Shown piece by piece: positions 36,030-46,885 of a stretch of 64,000 bases of DNA. The DNA is from Yersinia thracica (GTDB taxonomy: Bacteria > Pseudomonadota > Gammaproteobacteria > Enterobacterales > Enterobacteriaceae), in the NCBI RefSeq assembly GCF_902170565.1, contig NZ_CABHXX010000077.1:24225-88224 (forward strand). The letters run 5' to 3'. The translations under genes were made by a program, and so were the position numbers. The notes beneath the pieces were generated by a model. The model was given only the letters and a program-made list of their open reading frames with translations, was not told where the DNA came from and made no database searches. How positions within the stretch are numbered: position 1 is the stretch's first letter; each line of letters starts with the position of its first letter.

Positions 36030-36629
36030 ATGGCGAAAATTCTAGTGCTTTATTATTCCATGTATGGGCATATCGAAACACTTGCCGGCGCAATTGCCGA
36101 GGGTGCCCAAAAAGTCAGCGGCGTTGAAGTGACCATAAAGCGCGTGCCGGAAACCATGCCAGCCGATATTATCGCCAAAGCGGGAGGGAACACCGACCAA
36201 AAAGCCCCCGTGGCAACCCCGCAAGAGTTAGCAGATTACGATGGCATCATTTTCGGTACGCCAACTCGCTTTGGTAATATGGCGGGGCAAATGCGTACAT
36301 TCCTTGATCAAACCGGTGGGCTGTGGGCTTCCGGCGCATTGTACGGCAAAGTCGCCAGTGTATTTGCTTCTACCGGAACCGGCGGCGGGCAAGAACACAC
36401 CATCACTTCAACCTGGACCACCCTAGCCCATCACGGCTTTATCATTGTCCCTATCGGCTATGGTGCCAAAGAGCTATTCGATGTTTCGCAGACCCGCGGC
36501 GGCACGCCTTATGGCGCAACCACTATTGCTGGTGGTGATGGTTCCCGCCAACCAAGTGCTGAAGAACTCGCCATTGCACGTTTCCAGGGCGAACATGTAG
36601 CGAAAATTACCGCTAAATTAGCGCGCTAA
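36030..36629 (+). CDS. wrbA: NAD(P)H:quinone oxidoreductase WrbA
   Basis: This tetrameric FMN flavoprotein performs two-electron reduction of quinones. The 199 residues include [14 protein letters not shown] (FMN phosphate loop), [25 protein letters not shown] and [14 protein letters not shown] use ATG 36030 (MAKILVLYY) after GGAGCGAAG. It sits just after the end of the duplication and is followed by a bidirectional terminator. Confidence 0.94.
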   Translation: MAKILVLYYSMYGHIETLAGAIAEGAQKVSGVEVTIKRVPETMPADIIAKAGGNTDQKAPVATPQELADYDGIIFGTPTRFGNMAGQMRTFLDQTGGLWASGALYGKVASVFASTGTGGGQEHTITSTWTTLAHHGFIIVPIGYGAKELFDVSQTRGGTPYGATTIAGGDGSRQPSAEELAIARFQGEHVAKITAKLAR

Positions 36630-36638
36630 ATAGTTAGA

Positions 36639-36665
36639 AAAAGCACCGCAAAAGTGGTGCTTTAT
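36639..36665. terminator. Terminator between wrbA and efeB
   Basis: AAAGCACC and GGTGCTTT pair around GCAAAAGT, with A-rich and T-rich flanks. It serves both convergent genes. Confidence 0.75.
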
Positions 36666-36672
36666 TTCAATA

Positions 36673-37983
36673 TTAAGCTTCCAATAGCCCTTGCGCCAGA
36701 TAATGATTGGTATCCGCCACCCCCGGCAAGACGAAGAAATAGCCCCCACCAATGGGTTTTACATACTCTTCGAGCGCTTCTCCATTCAGCCGTTTTTGCA
36801 CGGTCAAAAAAGCTTTTTCTAAATCAGACTGATAGCAGACAAATAATAGCCCCATGTCCAATTGCCCCGAATTTGATACGCCCAGTGAATAGCTGTAGCC
36901 ACGGCGCAGCATCAAGTTATTCTGAGCATCCGCCGTGCGCGGATTGGCCAGCCGAATATGCGCATCCATAGGGATCACTTTGCCGTCTGGGTCTTTGGTG
37001 TAATCCGGTTCATCATGCTCATGTACCATGCCCAAAGGCGCACCGCTGTGTTTATCACGGCCAAAAATAGTTTGCTGTTCTTGCAAGGGCGTTCGATCCC
37101 AGAATTCTACTTTGAAGCGGATAATTCGCGCCGCCTGATAGCTGCCGCCGGCCGCCCAGGCGGGTTCTCCGGCATTTTCCTGAACCCAGACCACCTGATT
37201 AATCAGCGGTTTATCACTGGTTTTCGGATTGGCGGTTCCGTCTTTAAAACCTAACAAATTGATGGGCGTTTCTTTACCTTTGCTGCGAGCGGCATGGGCA
37301 GAAATAAACCCTTCGCGCTTCCAGCGGACACTGAGAAGATCCGGCAAATGTTTGATAATATCGCGCAACGCATGGATCACAGTTTCATTAGTATTGGCGC
37401 AAATTTGCAGCAATATATCACCATGACACAAACCCGCATCCAATGAATCATTAGGAAAGCGGGTCATTCTCTGAAGCCGCAGTGGTTTTCGCCCTTGCAA
37501 GCCAAAACGCTCATCAAACAGCGAATCGCCGACAGAAACAGTGATCGTCAGGTTATCGGGATAAATTTCCGGCCCCATAATGCCCGAATCCAATGGCGGC
37601 AGTTTCGCATTCACTGAAGGCGCATGTCCGCCTGTGGTCAAAAAAGCAATTCGCTCTGTTACTAGCTTGAATAGCCGAATCAATGCGGTTTTATCTGTTG
37701 CCAGCACATCAAATGCCACCAACATCATCGCCGCCTGCTGCGAGGTTAATACTCCAGATTGATGCTGACCGTAAAAAGGCTGCTTCTGCCAGCGATCATC
37801 TTGCACGGGAGCCGCTTCCGGAGCTGGGCAGTCCGCAGCACGGGCTATTTTTGCCCCACCGAGCGCCAATGCGCCACTCATCATCCCCATTCCCAAGAGC
37901 AAACGCCGACGAGAGGGTAAAACCGCCTCGTTATCTTGATCTTGCTGATACAGCCCGTGTTGCGGGCCGGTTTTCTTACTCAT
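36673..37983 (-). CDS. efeB: EfeB, Tat-exported haem peroxidase of the EfeUOB system
   Basis: This periplasmic dye-decolorising peroxidase works in ferrous iron uptake and can release iron from haem. The 436 residues begin with a Tat signal ([10 protein letters not shown] at 24-33). The DyP core includes GFKDGTANP (catalytic aspartate) and the distal arginine region [21 protein letters not shown], then HIRLANPRT. It ends the efeUOB operon, 9 bases after efeO. Confidence 0.94.
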   Translation of the reverse strand: MSKKTGPQHGLYQQDQDNEAVLPSRRRLLLGMGMMSGALALGGAKIARAADCPAPEAAPVQDDRWQKQPFYGQHQSGVLTSQQAAMMLVAFDVLATDKTALIRLFKLVTERIAFLTTGGHAPSVNAKLPPLDSGIMGPEIYPDNLTITVSVGDSLFDERFGLQGRKPLRLQRMTRFPNDSLDAGLCHGDILLQICANTNETVIHALRDIIKHLPDLLSVRWKREGFISAHAARSKGKETPINLLGFKDGTANPKTSDKPLINQVVWVQENAGEPAWAAGGSYQAARIIRFKVEFWDRTPLQEQQTIFGRDKHSGAPLGMVHEHDEPDYTKDPDGKVIPMDAHIRLANPRTADAQNNLMLRRGYSYSLGVSNSGQLDMGLLFVCYQSDLEKAFLTVQKRLNGEALEEYVKPIGGGYFFVLPGVADTNHYLAQGLLEA

Positions 37984-37992
37984 TTTAATGCC

Positions 37993-39117
37993 TCAATCCA
38001 GACCCAATACACCACGCAGTTGAGCAAGGTCTTCTGCCAGTGCCGTAATCGGCCCTTTCATCGCATTGCGATCCGCATCAGTTAACTTCTCATAAGATTC
38101 GTAACCATCTTTAGTGCGGTATTTCGCCAATACGCTATCAACTGTGGTGAAGTTGGCATCGATTTTATCCAATAATGGCTTATTGGCTTTTTCCAGCAAT
38201 GGCCGCAACAGATTAACAATTTTCTGTGCACCATCGACGTTTGCCTGGAAATCCCACAAATCTGTGCGGCTGTAGCGATCTTCTTCACCACTGATTTTAC
38301 TGGCAGCCACTTCTTCAATTAAACCTGCTGCCCCGCCCACCACTTTGTTCGGCGCAAATGTCAGGCCGGTAATACGTTTTTGCAGTTCCAGCGTGTCTTG
38401 ATACAGCTGGTCAGCAAATTTATCCGCCCCTTTGGTGGTATTGTCGCCAAATAGGATTTTTTCTAAACGGTGGAAACCGGTGAATTTTGGATCAGCCGCT
38501 TTCTGTTCAAAATCGTCTTCACGGGCATCGATGCTGCCGTCCAAATCAGAGAACAATTCAGCAATCGGCTCGATACGCTCATAATGCTGACGCGTCGGTG
38601 CGTAGAGCTTACGGGCTAAGGCCAAATCACCTTTTTTCACTGCATCAGTGAAAGCTTTGGTTTGAGTGACTAACTGAGCCACTTCTTGGGTAACATACAC
38701 TTTATACTCGGCAATCGGCCCCACCAGTGCCATGGCATCCGGTTTGGTCGCGGTGTCAGAACCAGCAGTAACGGTCAATTTACCTTTAGGGTTACTGAGT
38801 AAACCGCAGGTCATATCGTATTCACCCGGTTCCAAATTGGCAGTCATTTTCTGGGTAAAACCTGGCGCGATATTCTCACGTTCTTCAACCACCATAACCC
38901 CTTTCAGGATCTCCCACTCCAACCCTTTTTGGCTGGCATTGTGAACTATAAACTGTGTTTTACCGGCGGGGATAGACAGCGCCATTGGCTCACATTGTTT
39001 ATCAGTGACTGTGATTTTAACCTGAGGAATATCAGCAGCCTGCGCGCTAATGGCGAAAGCAGGCAGTGCCAATAAAGCGGCATGTAGAGCAGTGCGACGG
39101 AAGAACCGGTTAGACAT
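37993..39117 (-). CDS. efeO: EfeO, periplasmic iron-binding component
   Basis: The 374-residue precursor has a signal peptide ([19 protein letters not shown]). A cupredoxin-like domain follows (residues 30-118), then an M75-type helical domain with metal site HYERIEP (HxxE) and [11 protein letters not shown]. It delivers iron to EfeU. It lies 16 bases after efeU. Confidence 0.94.
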   Translation of the reverse strand: MSNRFFRRTALHAALLALPAFAISAQAADIPQVKITVTDKQCEPMALSIPAGKTQFIVHNASQKGLEWEILKGVMVVEERENIAPGFTQKMTANLEPGEYDMTCGLLSNPKGKLTVTAGSDTATKPDAMALVGPIAEYKVYVTQEVAQLVTQTKAFTDAVKKGDLALARKLYAPTRQHYERIEPIAELFSDLDGSIDAREDDFEQKAADPKFTGFHRLEKILFGDNTTKGADKFADQLYQDTLELQKRITGLTFAPNKVVGGAAGLIEEVAASKISGEEDRYSRTDLWDFQANVDGAQKIVNLLRPLLEKANKPLLDKIDANFTTVDSVLAKYRTKDGYESYEKLTDADRNAMKGPITALAEDLAQLRGVLGLD

Positions 39118-39133
39118 GTGATAAATCCCTGAA

Positions 39134-39994
39134 TTATTGGTTAGTTTTCCGCGCAGCCGGTACGGTTGAAGCCGCCGTGGCGCGTGGTGGAAGGAAAAAG
39201 AAAATCAATGCCGGAATCAAATAAATAAAGTAGACCGCGACTTCACTGACGGTTGGAGCTTCCTGATAGCCAAACATGCCCTCGAGGAAAGTGCCCAATA
39301 AAGAGTGTGTTGAAAGCACATTGGTCAGGTCAAAAGCGATATCTTGGAAATGGTTCCACAGGCCGGCTTCATGGAAGGCTCTTATCGCCCCGGCAGCAAG
39401 ACCGGCGGCCACAAACAGAATAAACAGGCTGGTCCATTTGAAGAATTTAGCCAGATGTAATTTAACGCCGCCCCAGTAAATAGCCATACCGACCAAAATA
39501 GCGCAGCTCAAGCCCAATATTGCGCCGATGGGGGCGCCAATGCCGACATCCTGCTGAAAAGCCGCTAATAAAAAGAAAACTGACTCCAGACCTTCGCGCG
39601 CCACGGCAAAAAAGACCATTACGACTAATGCCCAGCCTTGGCCTCGGCCTTTTTTATTATCAAATTTCAGAGCGTTATCAATAGCCCCTTCTAAGTGAAC
39701 TTTGACTGACTTAGAGACTTTGCGCATCCAGAAAACCATATAGGTTAATATGCAAACCGCCACCACGGCGATAATCCCTTCGAACAGCTCTTGTTGTTTT
39801 TGTGGGAACTCACCGGTGGTTTCATTAATAAATATACCGATAGCCAGGCAAAGTGCTGCGGCGGTAATAACCCCCACCCATACTGCCCCCATCCATTGAC
39901 CGCGTTGAGTACGTTTAAGATAACTGGCGATCAGGCTGACAATCAGCGCTGCCTCCAGCCCTTCACGAAACATAATAAGAAATGGGACAAACAT
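39134..39994 (-). CDS. efeU: EfeU, inner-membrane ferrous iron permease
   Basis: A homologue of yeast Ftr1 with seven helices and 286 residues. Both iron-binding REGLE motifs are intact: REGLEAAL near residue 9 and REGLESVF near 130. I choose ATG 39994 ([16 protein letters not shown]), the E. coli start, with an AGGGG ribosome site. The open frame runs to 40171, but that would place the Fur-box candidate inside the gene. Intact REGLE motifs and frame suggest a working permease, unlike the frameshifted K-12 gene. Confidence 0.93.
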   Translation of the reverse strand: MFVPFLIMFREGLEAALIVSLIASYLKRTQRGQWMGAVWVGVITAAALCLAIGIFINETTGEFPQKQQELFEGIIAVVAVCILTYMVFWMRKVSKSVKVHLEGAIDNALKFDNKKGRGQGWALVVMVFFAVAREGLESVFFLLAAFQQDVGIGAPIGAILGLSCAILVGMAIYWGGVKLHLAKFFKWTSLFILFVAAGLAAGAIRAFHEAGLWNHFQDIAFDLTNVLSTHSLLGTFLEGMFGYQEAPTVSEVAVYFIYLIPALIFFFLPPRATAASTVPAARKTNQ

Positions 39995-40072
39995 GCTAAA
40001 CACCCCTGCGGTGGGCAGTAAGGAAAATGTGCGATTAAGATCATCGTCAATAAACGTAAAGAAAAGTAAAAC

Positions 40073-40091
40073 GATAGTGATTATCATTCTG
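40073..40091. promoter_or_regulatory. Fur box candidate upstream of efeU
   Basis: GATAGTGATTATCATTCTG matches the 19-bp Fur consensus at 15 positions and lies 78 bases before the chosen efeU start. Iron repression by Fur is known for efeUOB in E. coli. Confidence 0.65.
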
Positions 40092-40228
40092 GCAAAAAGA
40101 AATTCAAGAGGCTGAATAAGAATATTGTTAAGCAAACTGTGGCAAGTTGTTTCTGCTGGGTTAAATAGCAAATGAATTCATTAGGATACAAATTAATGTC
40201 ATCATGAAGTTCAGGCGGTATTTTCTAT

Positions 40229-40255
40229 AAAAAAGCCCCCTGTTTTGCAGGAGGC
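40229..40255 (-). terminator. Terminator after putP
   Basis: On the minus strand GCCTCCTGC-AAAA-CAGGGGGC is followed by TTTTTT, 28 bases past the putP stop. Confidence 0.8.
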
Positions 40256-40282
40256 TATGTGAATTAAAGATAAAAGCTATTT

Positions 40283-41767
40283 TTAGACAGTTTTAAACTC
40301 AGCTTCCGCCTGACGAAAACGTTCGGTAATTGCATTGCTCGGGCTTTTACCCAGCAAACTCACCACTAGGATCGCGATACTGGCGAATAAGAAACCGGGG
40401 ATAATTTCGTATAAACCCAACCAAGCATATTGCTTCCAGACAATCACCGTAATAGCGCCGACCAGCATCCCCACCAGCGCACCATTGCGGGTCATCCGTG
40501 GCCACATGACTGAAATTAGAACCACTGGCCCAAAGGCCGCACCAAAGCCCGCCCAAGCATAACTCACCAGACCAAGCACCCGGTTATCGGGGTCCGCGGC
40601 TAATGCAATGGCAATTAACGCCACCAACAACACCATGGCACGCCCCACCCAGACCAACTCTTTCTGGCTGGCTTTTTTACGCAGAAACGCTTTGTACAAA
40701 TCTTCCGTTAATGCGCTGGAGCACACCAGTAATTGGCAGCTTAACGTACTCATTACCGCAGCCAAAATAGCCGACAGCAAAATACCGGCCATCCACGGGT
40801 TGAACAGCAGCTTGGCCAGTTCAATAAAGACGCGCTCACCATTTTGAGTCACACTTCCGGCGTATTGCGGGTTGTTCTCGAAGTAGGCAATCCCGAAGAA
40901 GCCCACGGCAATAGTCCCTGCCAAACACAGAATCATCCAGGTCATACTGATACGGCGGGCGCTACGAATAGTGCGGTGAGAGTCTGCCGCCATAAAACGC
41001 GCCAGAATATGTGGCTGACCAAAATAGCCCAAGCCCCAACCCAGCAGAGAAAGGATAGCAACCAGATTCAACCCTTTGAACATATCAATATTGGCGGGGT
41101 TTTTCGCGGCAATAACCATCATTGAGGTATCAATCCCCCCCACAGCCAGAATCACCATAATCGGGGTCAGAATCAGCGCGAAAATCATCAAGGTCGCTTG
41201 TACAGTATCAGTCCAACTGACCGCCAGGAAACCGCCAATAAAGGTATAAGCGATAGTGGCAGCAGCCCCTGCCCACAAGGCGGTGCTGTAGCTCATGTCA
41301 AAAGTACTTTCGAATAAGCGCGCTCCGGCAACGATTCCTGAAGCACAATAAATAGTAAAGAATACTAAAATAACTACGGCTGATATTACCCGTAACAGTT
41401 TGCTTTTATCTTCAAAACGGCTGGTGAAATAGTCCGGTAAGGTCAGAGCATTATTATTCGCTTCGGTATGAACCCGTAAACGGCCAGCCACTAATTTCCA
41501 GTTAAAATAAGCACCAATGGTCAAACCTATGGCTATCCAGCTTTCGGATATCCCCGACAAGAAGATGGCCCCCGGTAACCCCATTAATAACCAGCCGCTC
41601 ATATCGGAAGCCCCGGCAGACAATGCCGTCACCACGCTCCCTAAACTTCGCCCGCCTAGAATATAGTCATCAAAACTTTTGGTCGCCCGATAGGCTACCA
41701 GGCCAATGAGGATCATCCCAAAAATGTAAACTAAAAAAGTCACCAACATCGGTGTATTCATGGTCAT
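40283..41767 (-). CDS. putP: Sodium/proline symporter
   Basis: This SSS-family transporter supplies proline for catabolism. The 494 residues have about 13 helices. Signature segments include LGGRSLGSVVTALSAGASDMSGWLLMGLPGAIF and the sodium-symporter pattern around GWGLGYFGQPHILARFMA. It is divergent from putA across a 525-bp control region with PutA-type motifs. Confidence 0.95.
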   Translation of the reverse strand: MTMNTPMLVTFLVYIFGMILIGLVAYRATKSFDDYILGGRSLGSVVTALSAGASDMSGWLLMGLPGAIFLSGISESWIAIGLTIGAYFNWKLVAGRLRVHTEANNNALTLPDYFTSRFEDKSKLLRVISAVVILVFFTIYCASGIVAGARLFESTFDMSYSTALWAGAAATIAYTFIGGFLAVSWTDTVQATLMIFALILTPIMVILAVGGIDTSMMVIAAKNPANIDMFKGLNLVAILSLLGWGLGYFGQPHILARFMAADSHRTIRSARRISMTWMILCLAGTIAVGFFGIAYFENNPQYAGSVTQNGERVFIELAKLLFNPWMAGILLSAILAAVMSTLSCQLLVCSSALTEDLYKAFLRKKASQKELVWVGRAMVLLVALIAIALAADPDNRVLGLVSYAWAGFGAAFGPVVLISVMWPRMTRNGALVGMLVGAITVIVWKQYAWLGLYEIIPGFLFASIAILVVSLLGKSPSNAITERFRQAEAEFKTV

Positions 41768-42292
41768 GCTACATCTCCATTTTGTATATTATCGTTTTAA
41801 TATCCCATGATATTGAGTGTTTACTGTGTAAGGCGGCACCCTGCTTTCTCTCTGGTTGGTCGGAACGTAACACTGAGTTGCACCAGAAATGGGCGCTAAA
41901 ATCTAAAATAAACTATTAGCACAACTATACGCTAGCAAATGGCTATCTTGAGGTTGCTATCCTAGTAGAGTCTTTTCTTGCGCTACAACAATTTAAACAA
42001 ATTTATTACAAAAAATTCACCCTGCGTCACATTAACCCCTGTCGACAGTGATACCCAACACGACAAAATGAGTGGCACCTAAGGTAAACACCCTAAAAAC
42101 CCTACTGTTATTAGTGCCAGTCACCGTTTTACTTCATATTTAAACAATCTGAATTGCCGGATAATTGTTAAAAACCAGACTGAATTCACACTTCGCCTAT
42201 ACCGTTGATTTAACACGGTTGCACAAAGTTGCAACATGCTTGATATTGTTTGCATTAAAATGCTAACTCCCCTGATTAAGGAGCCTGACAGT
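41768..42292. promoter_or_regulatory. putP-putA control region with GTTGCA motifs
   Basis: GTTGCA, the known PutA operator core, occurs at 41877-41882, 42218-42223 and 42228-42233. The last lies within the palindrome GTTGCAAC (42228-42235). PutA represses both genes from such sites when proline is absent. No ORF is supported in the 525 bp. Confidence 0.7.
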
Positions 42293-45200
42293 ATGGCTAG
42301 TACCACAATGGGCGTGAAACTCGATGAAGCAACACGCGACCGTATTAAGGCCGCCGCACAGCGTATTGATCGCACACCGCACTGGCTGATTAAGCAGGCC
42401 ATTTTTAACTATTTGGAGCGGCTGGAAAATAACAGCGAATTACCGGAGCTCCCAACGGCGCAGGCGTCCTCTTCATCTGAAGCGGACGATATTATGCCGC
42501 AAGTTACTGAAAATAATCATCAACCTTTCTTAGAATTCGCCGAGCAAGTGTTGCCACAATCGGTTACCCGTGCAGCCATTACAGCGGCCTACCGCCGCCC
42601 GGAAACAGAAGCCGTCCCGATGTTATTGGAACAGGCACGTTTACCCGAAGACTTAGCCCAGGCCGCGCATCAACTGGCTTATTCCATTGCTGAAAAACTA
42701 AGAAATCAAAAAAGCGCTAATGGTCGTGCCGGTATAGTGCAAAGCTTGCTGCAAGAATTTTCCCTGTCTTCCCAAGAGGGCGTGGCGTTGATGTGTCTTG
42801 CGGAAGCACTGCTGCGTATTCCTGACAAACCGACTCGTGATGCGCTGATCCGCGATAAAATCAGCAACGGCAACTGGCACTCCCACTTGGGCCGTAGCCC
42901 GTCCATGTTTGTCAATGCGGCGACCTGGGGCTTACTGTTTACCGGCCGCCTGGTCTCTACTCATAATGAGGCCAAACTTTCCAGTTCATTAAATAGGATT
43001 ATCGGCAAAGGGGGCGAACCACTGATCCGCAAGGGCGTGGATATGGCAATGCGCCTGATGGGTGAGCAATTCGTCACCGGTGAAACCATCGCCGAAGCCT
43101 TAGCCAATGCGCGCAAACTGGAAGACAAAGGATTCCGCTATTCTTACGATATGTTGGGGGAAGCGGCGCTGACGGAAGCCGATGCTCAGGCCTATTTGCT
43201 CTCCTATCAGCAGGCTATTCATGCTATCGGCAAAGCCTCCAATGGCCGTGGTATCTATGAGGGGCCGGGGATCTCAATCAAACTTTCTGCCCTACACCCG
43301 CGCTATAGCCGTGCCCAATATGAGCGCGTAATGGATGAGCTTTACCCACGTTTGCTGTCGCTGACTCTACAAGCCCGCCAATATGACATTGGAATTAATA
43401 TTGATGCGGAAGAAGCCGATCGTCTGGAAATTTCACTCGATCTGCTGGAAAAACTCTGCTTTGAGCCAAAATTAGCCGGTTGGAATGGTATCGGTTTTGT
43501 CATTCAGGCTTACCAGAAACGCTGCCCGGCCACCATTGATGCAGTGATTGAATTGGCCCAGCGCAGCCGCCGCCGGCTGATGATTCGTCTGGTCAAAGGG
43601 GCATATTGGGACAGCGAAATAAAACGCGCTCAAGTGGATGGTTTGGAAGGTTATCCAGTTTATACCCGCAAGGTTTATACCGATGTTTCTTATCTGGCCT
43701 GCGCGCGTAAATTATTGGCCGTCCCTAACCTGATTTACCCCCAATTTGCCACACACAACGCACATACTTTATCCGCAATTTATCATCTTGCCGGGCAAAA
43801 CTACTATCCCGGCCAGTACGAATTCCAATGTCTACATGGTATGGGTGAACCACTGTATGAGCAGGTGGTGGGTAAAGTTTCTGAGGGCAAGCTGAACCGC
43901 CCATGTCGTATTTATGCCCCGGTAGGGACTCATGAAACCTTGCTGGCTTATCTGGTACGCCGCCTGTTGGAAAACGGGGCTAACACTTCATTTGTCAACC
44001 GCATTGCGGATGCCACACTGCCGCTGGATGAGCTAGTGGCAGACCCGGTCAGTGCAGTAGAAGCTATTGCAGCCAGTGAAGGCCAACTCGGCTTACCGCA
44101 CCCGCGCATTCCTTTACCGCGTGAGTTGTATGGCGAGGAACGTGCTAATTCCAGCGGTTTGGATCTGGCGAACGAGCACCGTCTGGCTTCTCTTTCCAGT
44201 GCTCTGCTGACCAGCGCGAGCCAAGTGTGGCGGGCCGAGCCGCTGATTAATGCAGAACTTGATAGCGGCGCGGAGCTGGGTAATAACATGGAACAGCCGG
44301 TTATCAACCCGGCAGAACCGGCAGATATCGTCGGCTACGTTCGTGAAGCAACCGATACAGAAGTCAGCCGTGCATTGGATGCCGCCGCCAGTGCCGGGGC
44401 GATTTGGTTTGCCACTCCCCCTGTCGAGCGCGCTGCTATTTTAGTGCGTGCTGCTGAGTTGATGGAAAATCAAATGCAAACACTGATGGGCATACTGGTG
44501 CGCGAAGCCGGTAAAACCTTCAGTAACGCGATTGCAGAAGTTCGTGAGGCGGTTGATTTCCTGCATTATTATGCCGGAATGGTGCGCGATAACTTTTCCA
44601 ATGATAGCCACCGCCCACTCGGCCCAGTGGTTTGCATCAGCCCGTGGAATTTCCCGCTGGCGATATTTACCGGTCAGGTTGCTGCCGCATTAGCCGCCGG
44701 TAATAGTGTGTTGGCAAAACCGGCAGAGCAAACCCCGCTGGTTGCTGCTCAAGCAGTGCGTATCTTGCTCGAAGCCGGTATCCCACAAGGTGTGCTCCAG
44801 TTGCTCCCCGGCCAGGGTGATAGTGTCGGTGCGGCCTTAGTTAATGATGCCCGCGTGCGCGGCGTGATGTTTACTGGTTCAACTGAAGTGGCTGCTATTT
44901 TACAACGCAGCATCGCCGGCAGGCTCGACCCACAAGGCCGTCCAACCCCACTGATTGCCGAAACCGGCGGTTTGAATGCCATGATTGTTGATTCTTCGGC
45001 GCTCACTGAGCAAGTGGTGACCGATGTAGTCGCCTCAGCCTTTGATAGCGCCGGTCAGCGCTGCTCGGCCTTACGGATCCTTTGTATTCAGGATGATGTT
45101 GCCGAGCACACGCTACAAATGCTGCGGGGCGCCATGGCTGAATGCCGAATGGGTAACCCAGAGCGCCTGTCTACCGATATCGGGCCGGTTATTGATTTGC

Positions 45201-46282
45201 AAGCCAAAGCGGGTATTGAACGGCATATTCAAGCCATGCGGGCTAAAGGGCGCAAAGTGTATCAAGCCGCCAGAGCCAATAGTTTGGACGAAACAGAGTG
45301 GCAGCGCGGTACTTTTATCAAGCCGACATTAATAGAACTGGATAGCTTTGATGAGCTACAGAAAGAAGTTTTCGGCCCGGTTCTGCACGTCGTGCGTTTC
45401 CAGCGCAAAAATCTCAGTGCGCTAGTCGACCAAATCAATGCTTCTGGTTATGGTTTAACATTGGGCATTCATACCCGTATTGATGAAACCATTGCTCAAG
45501 TTACTGAAAAAGCCAAAGTGGGTAATCTCTACGTCAACCGCAATATGGTCGGAGCCGTAGTTGGCGTCCAACCTTTTGGCGGTGAAGGCCTCTCTGGCAC
45601 CGGGCCTAAAGCCGGCGGTCCACTGTATCTGTATCGCCTCCTGTGTAGCCGACCAGAAGATGCTGTCATCAACACGCTTGTCCATCAGGATAATGGGCAA
45701 GTGCAGAATATCTCAGGCCGTGAAGCACTACAAACCGCCCATCATGCTCTGACTCAATGGGCTAATGAGCACCAACATACGGCATTAACTCAGTTGGCTG
45801 CGCGTTATGGCGAGTTGGCACAAGGCGGCACTGTCCGGCTATTATCGGGGCCCACCGGTGAACGAAACACCTACGCCCTGCTGCCTCGTGAACGTATCCT
45901 GTGCCTGGCAGATACCGAGGCGGATGCGCTGACACAACTGGCTGCCGTTTTGGCGGTCGGGAGTGAAGTGCTATGGCTGGAAAATACGCTACAAAGAGAC
46001 TTATTCCGCACATTACCCGCAGTTGTAAAATCACGCATTACTTTCGCGAAAGATTGGCAAACAGCGAATATCACCTTTGATGCCGTTATCTATCATGGAG
46101 ATGCGGATCAACTACGCACCTTATGCGAGCAGATAGCACAAATTGATGGGCCGATTGTCTCAGTACAAGGCTTTGCACGCGGTGAAACCAATATCCTGCT
46201 AGAGCGCTTGCTCATTGAGCACTCACTGAGTGTCAATACTGCAGCGGCGGGTGGGAATGCCAGCTTGATGACTATTGGCTAA
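42293..46282 (+). CDS. putA: PutA: proline dehydrogenase / P5C dehydrogenase / repressor
   Basis: A trifunctional protein of 1329 residues. Residues 1-50 form the ribbon-helix-helix DNA-binding domain (TTMGVKLDEATRDRIKAAAQ). Residues about 250-580 form the FAD proline dehydrogenase barrel (GISIKLSALHPRY, LMIRLVKGAYWDSEIK). Residues about 630-1120 form the aldehyde dehydrogenase (CISPWNFPLAIFTGQVAAAL, SAGQRCSALR with the catalytic cysteine, GAVVGVQPFGGEGLSGTGPKAGG), followed by the C-terminal domain. ATG 42293 has AAGGAG. It oxidises proline to glutamate at the membrane and represses put genes when soluble. Confidence 0.96.
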   Translation: MASTTMGVKLDEATRDRIKAAAQRIDRTPHWLIKQAIFNYLERLENNSELPELPTAQASSSSEADDIMPQVTENNHQPFLEFAEQVLPQSVTRAAITAAYRRPETEAVPMLLEQARLPEDLAQAAHQLAYSIAEKLRNQKSANGRAGIVQSLLQEFSLSSQEGVALMCLAEALLRIPDKPTRDALIRDKISNGNWHSHLGRSPSMFVNAATWGLLFTGRLVSTHNEAKLSSSLNRIIGKGGEPLIRKGVDMAMRLMGEQFVTGETIAEALANARKLEDKGFRYSYDMLGEAALTEADAQAYLLSYQQAIHAIGKASNGRGIYEGPGISIKLSALHPRYSRAQYERVMDELYPRLLSLTLQARQYDIGINIDAEEADRLEISLDLLEKLCFEPKLAGWNGIGFVIQAYQKRCPATIDAVIELAQRSRRRLMIRLVKGAYWDSEIKRAQVDGLEGYPVYTRKVYTDVSYLACARKLLAVPNLIYPQFATHNAHTLSAIYHLAGQNYYPGQYEFQCLHGMGEPLYEQVVGKVSEGKLNRPCRIYAPVGTHETLLAYLVRRLLENGANTSFVNRIADATLPLDELVADPVSAVEAIAASEGQLGLPHPRIPLPRELYGEERANSSGLDLANEHRLASLSSALLTSASQVWRAEPLINAELDSGAELGNNMEQPVINPAEPADIVGYVREATDTEVSRALDAAASAGAIWFATPPVERAAILVRAAELMENQMQTLMGILVREAGKTFSNAIAEVREAVDFLHYYAGMVRDNFSNDSHRPLGPVVCISPWNFPLAIFTGQVAAALAAGNSVLAKPAEQTPLVAAQAVRILLEAGIPQGVLQLLPGQGDSVGAALVNDARVRGVMFTGSTEVAAILQRSIAGRLDPQGRPTPLIAETGGLNAMIVDSSALTEQVVTDVVASAFDSAGQRCSALRILCIQDDVAEHTLQMLRGAMAECRMGNPERLSTDIGPVIDLQAKAGIERHIQAMRAKGRKVYQAARANSLDETEWQRGTFIKPTLIELDSFDELQKEVFGPVLHVVRFQRKNLSALVDQINASGYGLTLGIHTRIDETIAQVTEKAKVGNLYVNRNMVGAVVGVQPFGGEGLSGTGPKAGGPLYLYRLLCSRPEDAVINTLVHQDNGQVQNISGREALQTAHHALTQWANEHQHTALTQLAARYGELAQGGTVRLLSGPTGERNTYALLPRERILCLADTEADALTQLAAVLAVGSEVLWLENTLQRDLFRTLPAVVKSRITFAKDWQTANITFDAVIYHGDADQLRTLCEQIAQIDGPIVSVQGFARGETNILLERLLIEHSLSVNTAAAGGNASLMTIG

Positions 46283-46323
46283 GCTTTCAGGTAATGAATA
46301 TGTATAAGTGAGCTTCATCTAAC

Positions 46324-46350
46324 AAGGCCCTTCGGGGCCTTATTTTTTTG
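46324..46350 (+). terminator. Terminator after putA
   Basis: AAGGCCC-TTC-GGGGCCTT is followed by ATTTTTTT. Confidence 0.85.
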
Positions 46351-46591
46351 GCTTAAGCAATAACACCGCCAGCTGAATTTTTTCGAGATCCCACGCAATT
46401 CGGCGGTGAAAAATTGCAAGCATCTCCTTTTTCTCCCGTAATATCCTGCATCATTGAACTAGCGTCCTTGTGTCCTTAGGTGACTCTAACCCATTATTAA
46501 TTAAAACAAACAGCTGGGCGGTGCATACGTCTAGCTTTCTTCTTAGTGAATATATTGTGTACAACAACATTCAGAGGTGATAATTATATTC

Positions 46592-46885
46592 ATGGCTGAT
46601 AAAAAGATTATCAACGAAACGCATCAAATTGCTAGCCGACGGGGGAATGGTCAATTGCGCCGTGAAATATGGGTTGACCGTTTCGGCACCATCACCCGCT
46701 ATAATTTGGCTTATATTAATCACTGTCTATCGCAAGGTGATAATGGTCGGGTCATCGGTTATGACAATGCCCATGGTTTTCACCACCGCCATTACCTGGG
46801 CGCAATTGAATCAGTTGATTTTGTCAGCTTTGAACAGATAGAGGATTGCTTTCAAAAGGATTGGACTTCACTAAGGAGAAGTTAA
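46592..46885 (+). CDS. TumE-like toxin (DUF6516)
   Basis: This protein of about 97 residues has NGQLRREIWVD...RYNLAYINHCL and GYDNAHGFHHRHYLG, which I associate with the DUF6516/TumE toxin family. The target is not known to me. ATG 46592 (MADKK) gives the family start; its ribosome site is weak (AGAGGTGA, far upstream), and a GTG at 46577 is possible. The stop overlaps the next ATG by one base, so toxin precedes antitoxin and they are coupled. It lies between putA and the cystine operon, away from other mobile DNA. Confidence 0.72.
   Translation: MADKKIINETHQIASRRGNGQLRREIWVDRFGTITRYNLAYINHCLSQGDNGRVIGYDNAHGFHHRHYLGAIESVDFVSFEQIEDCFQKDWTSLRRS

Noticed and set aside
42121..42402. Minus-strand ORF across the putA start
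   Set aside because: It overlaps the put control region and the conserved DNA-binding domain of PutA; no independent support.
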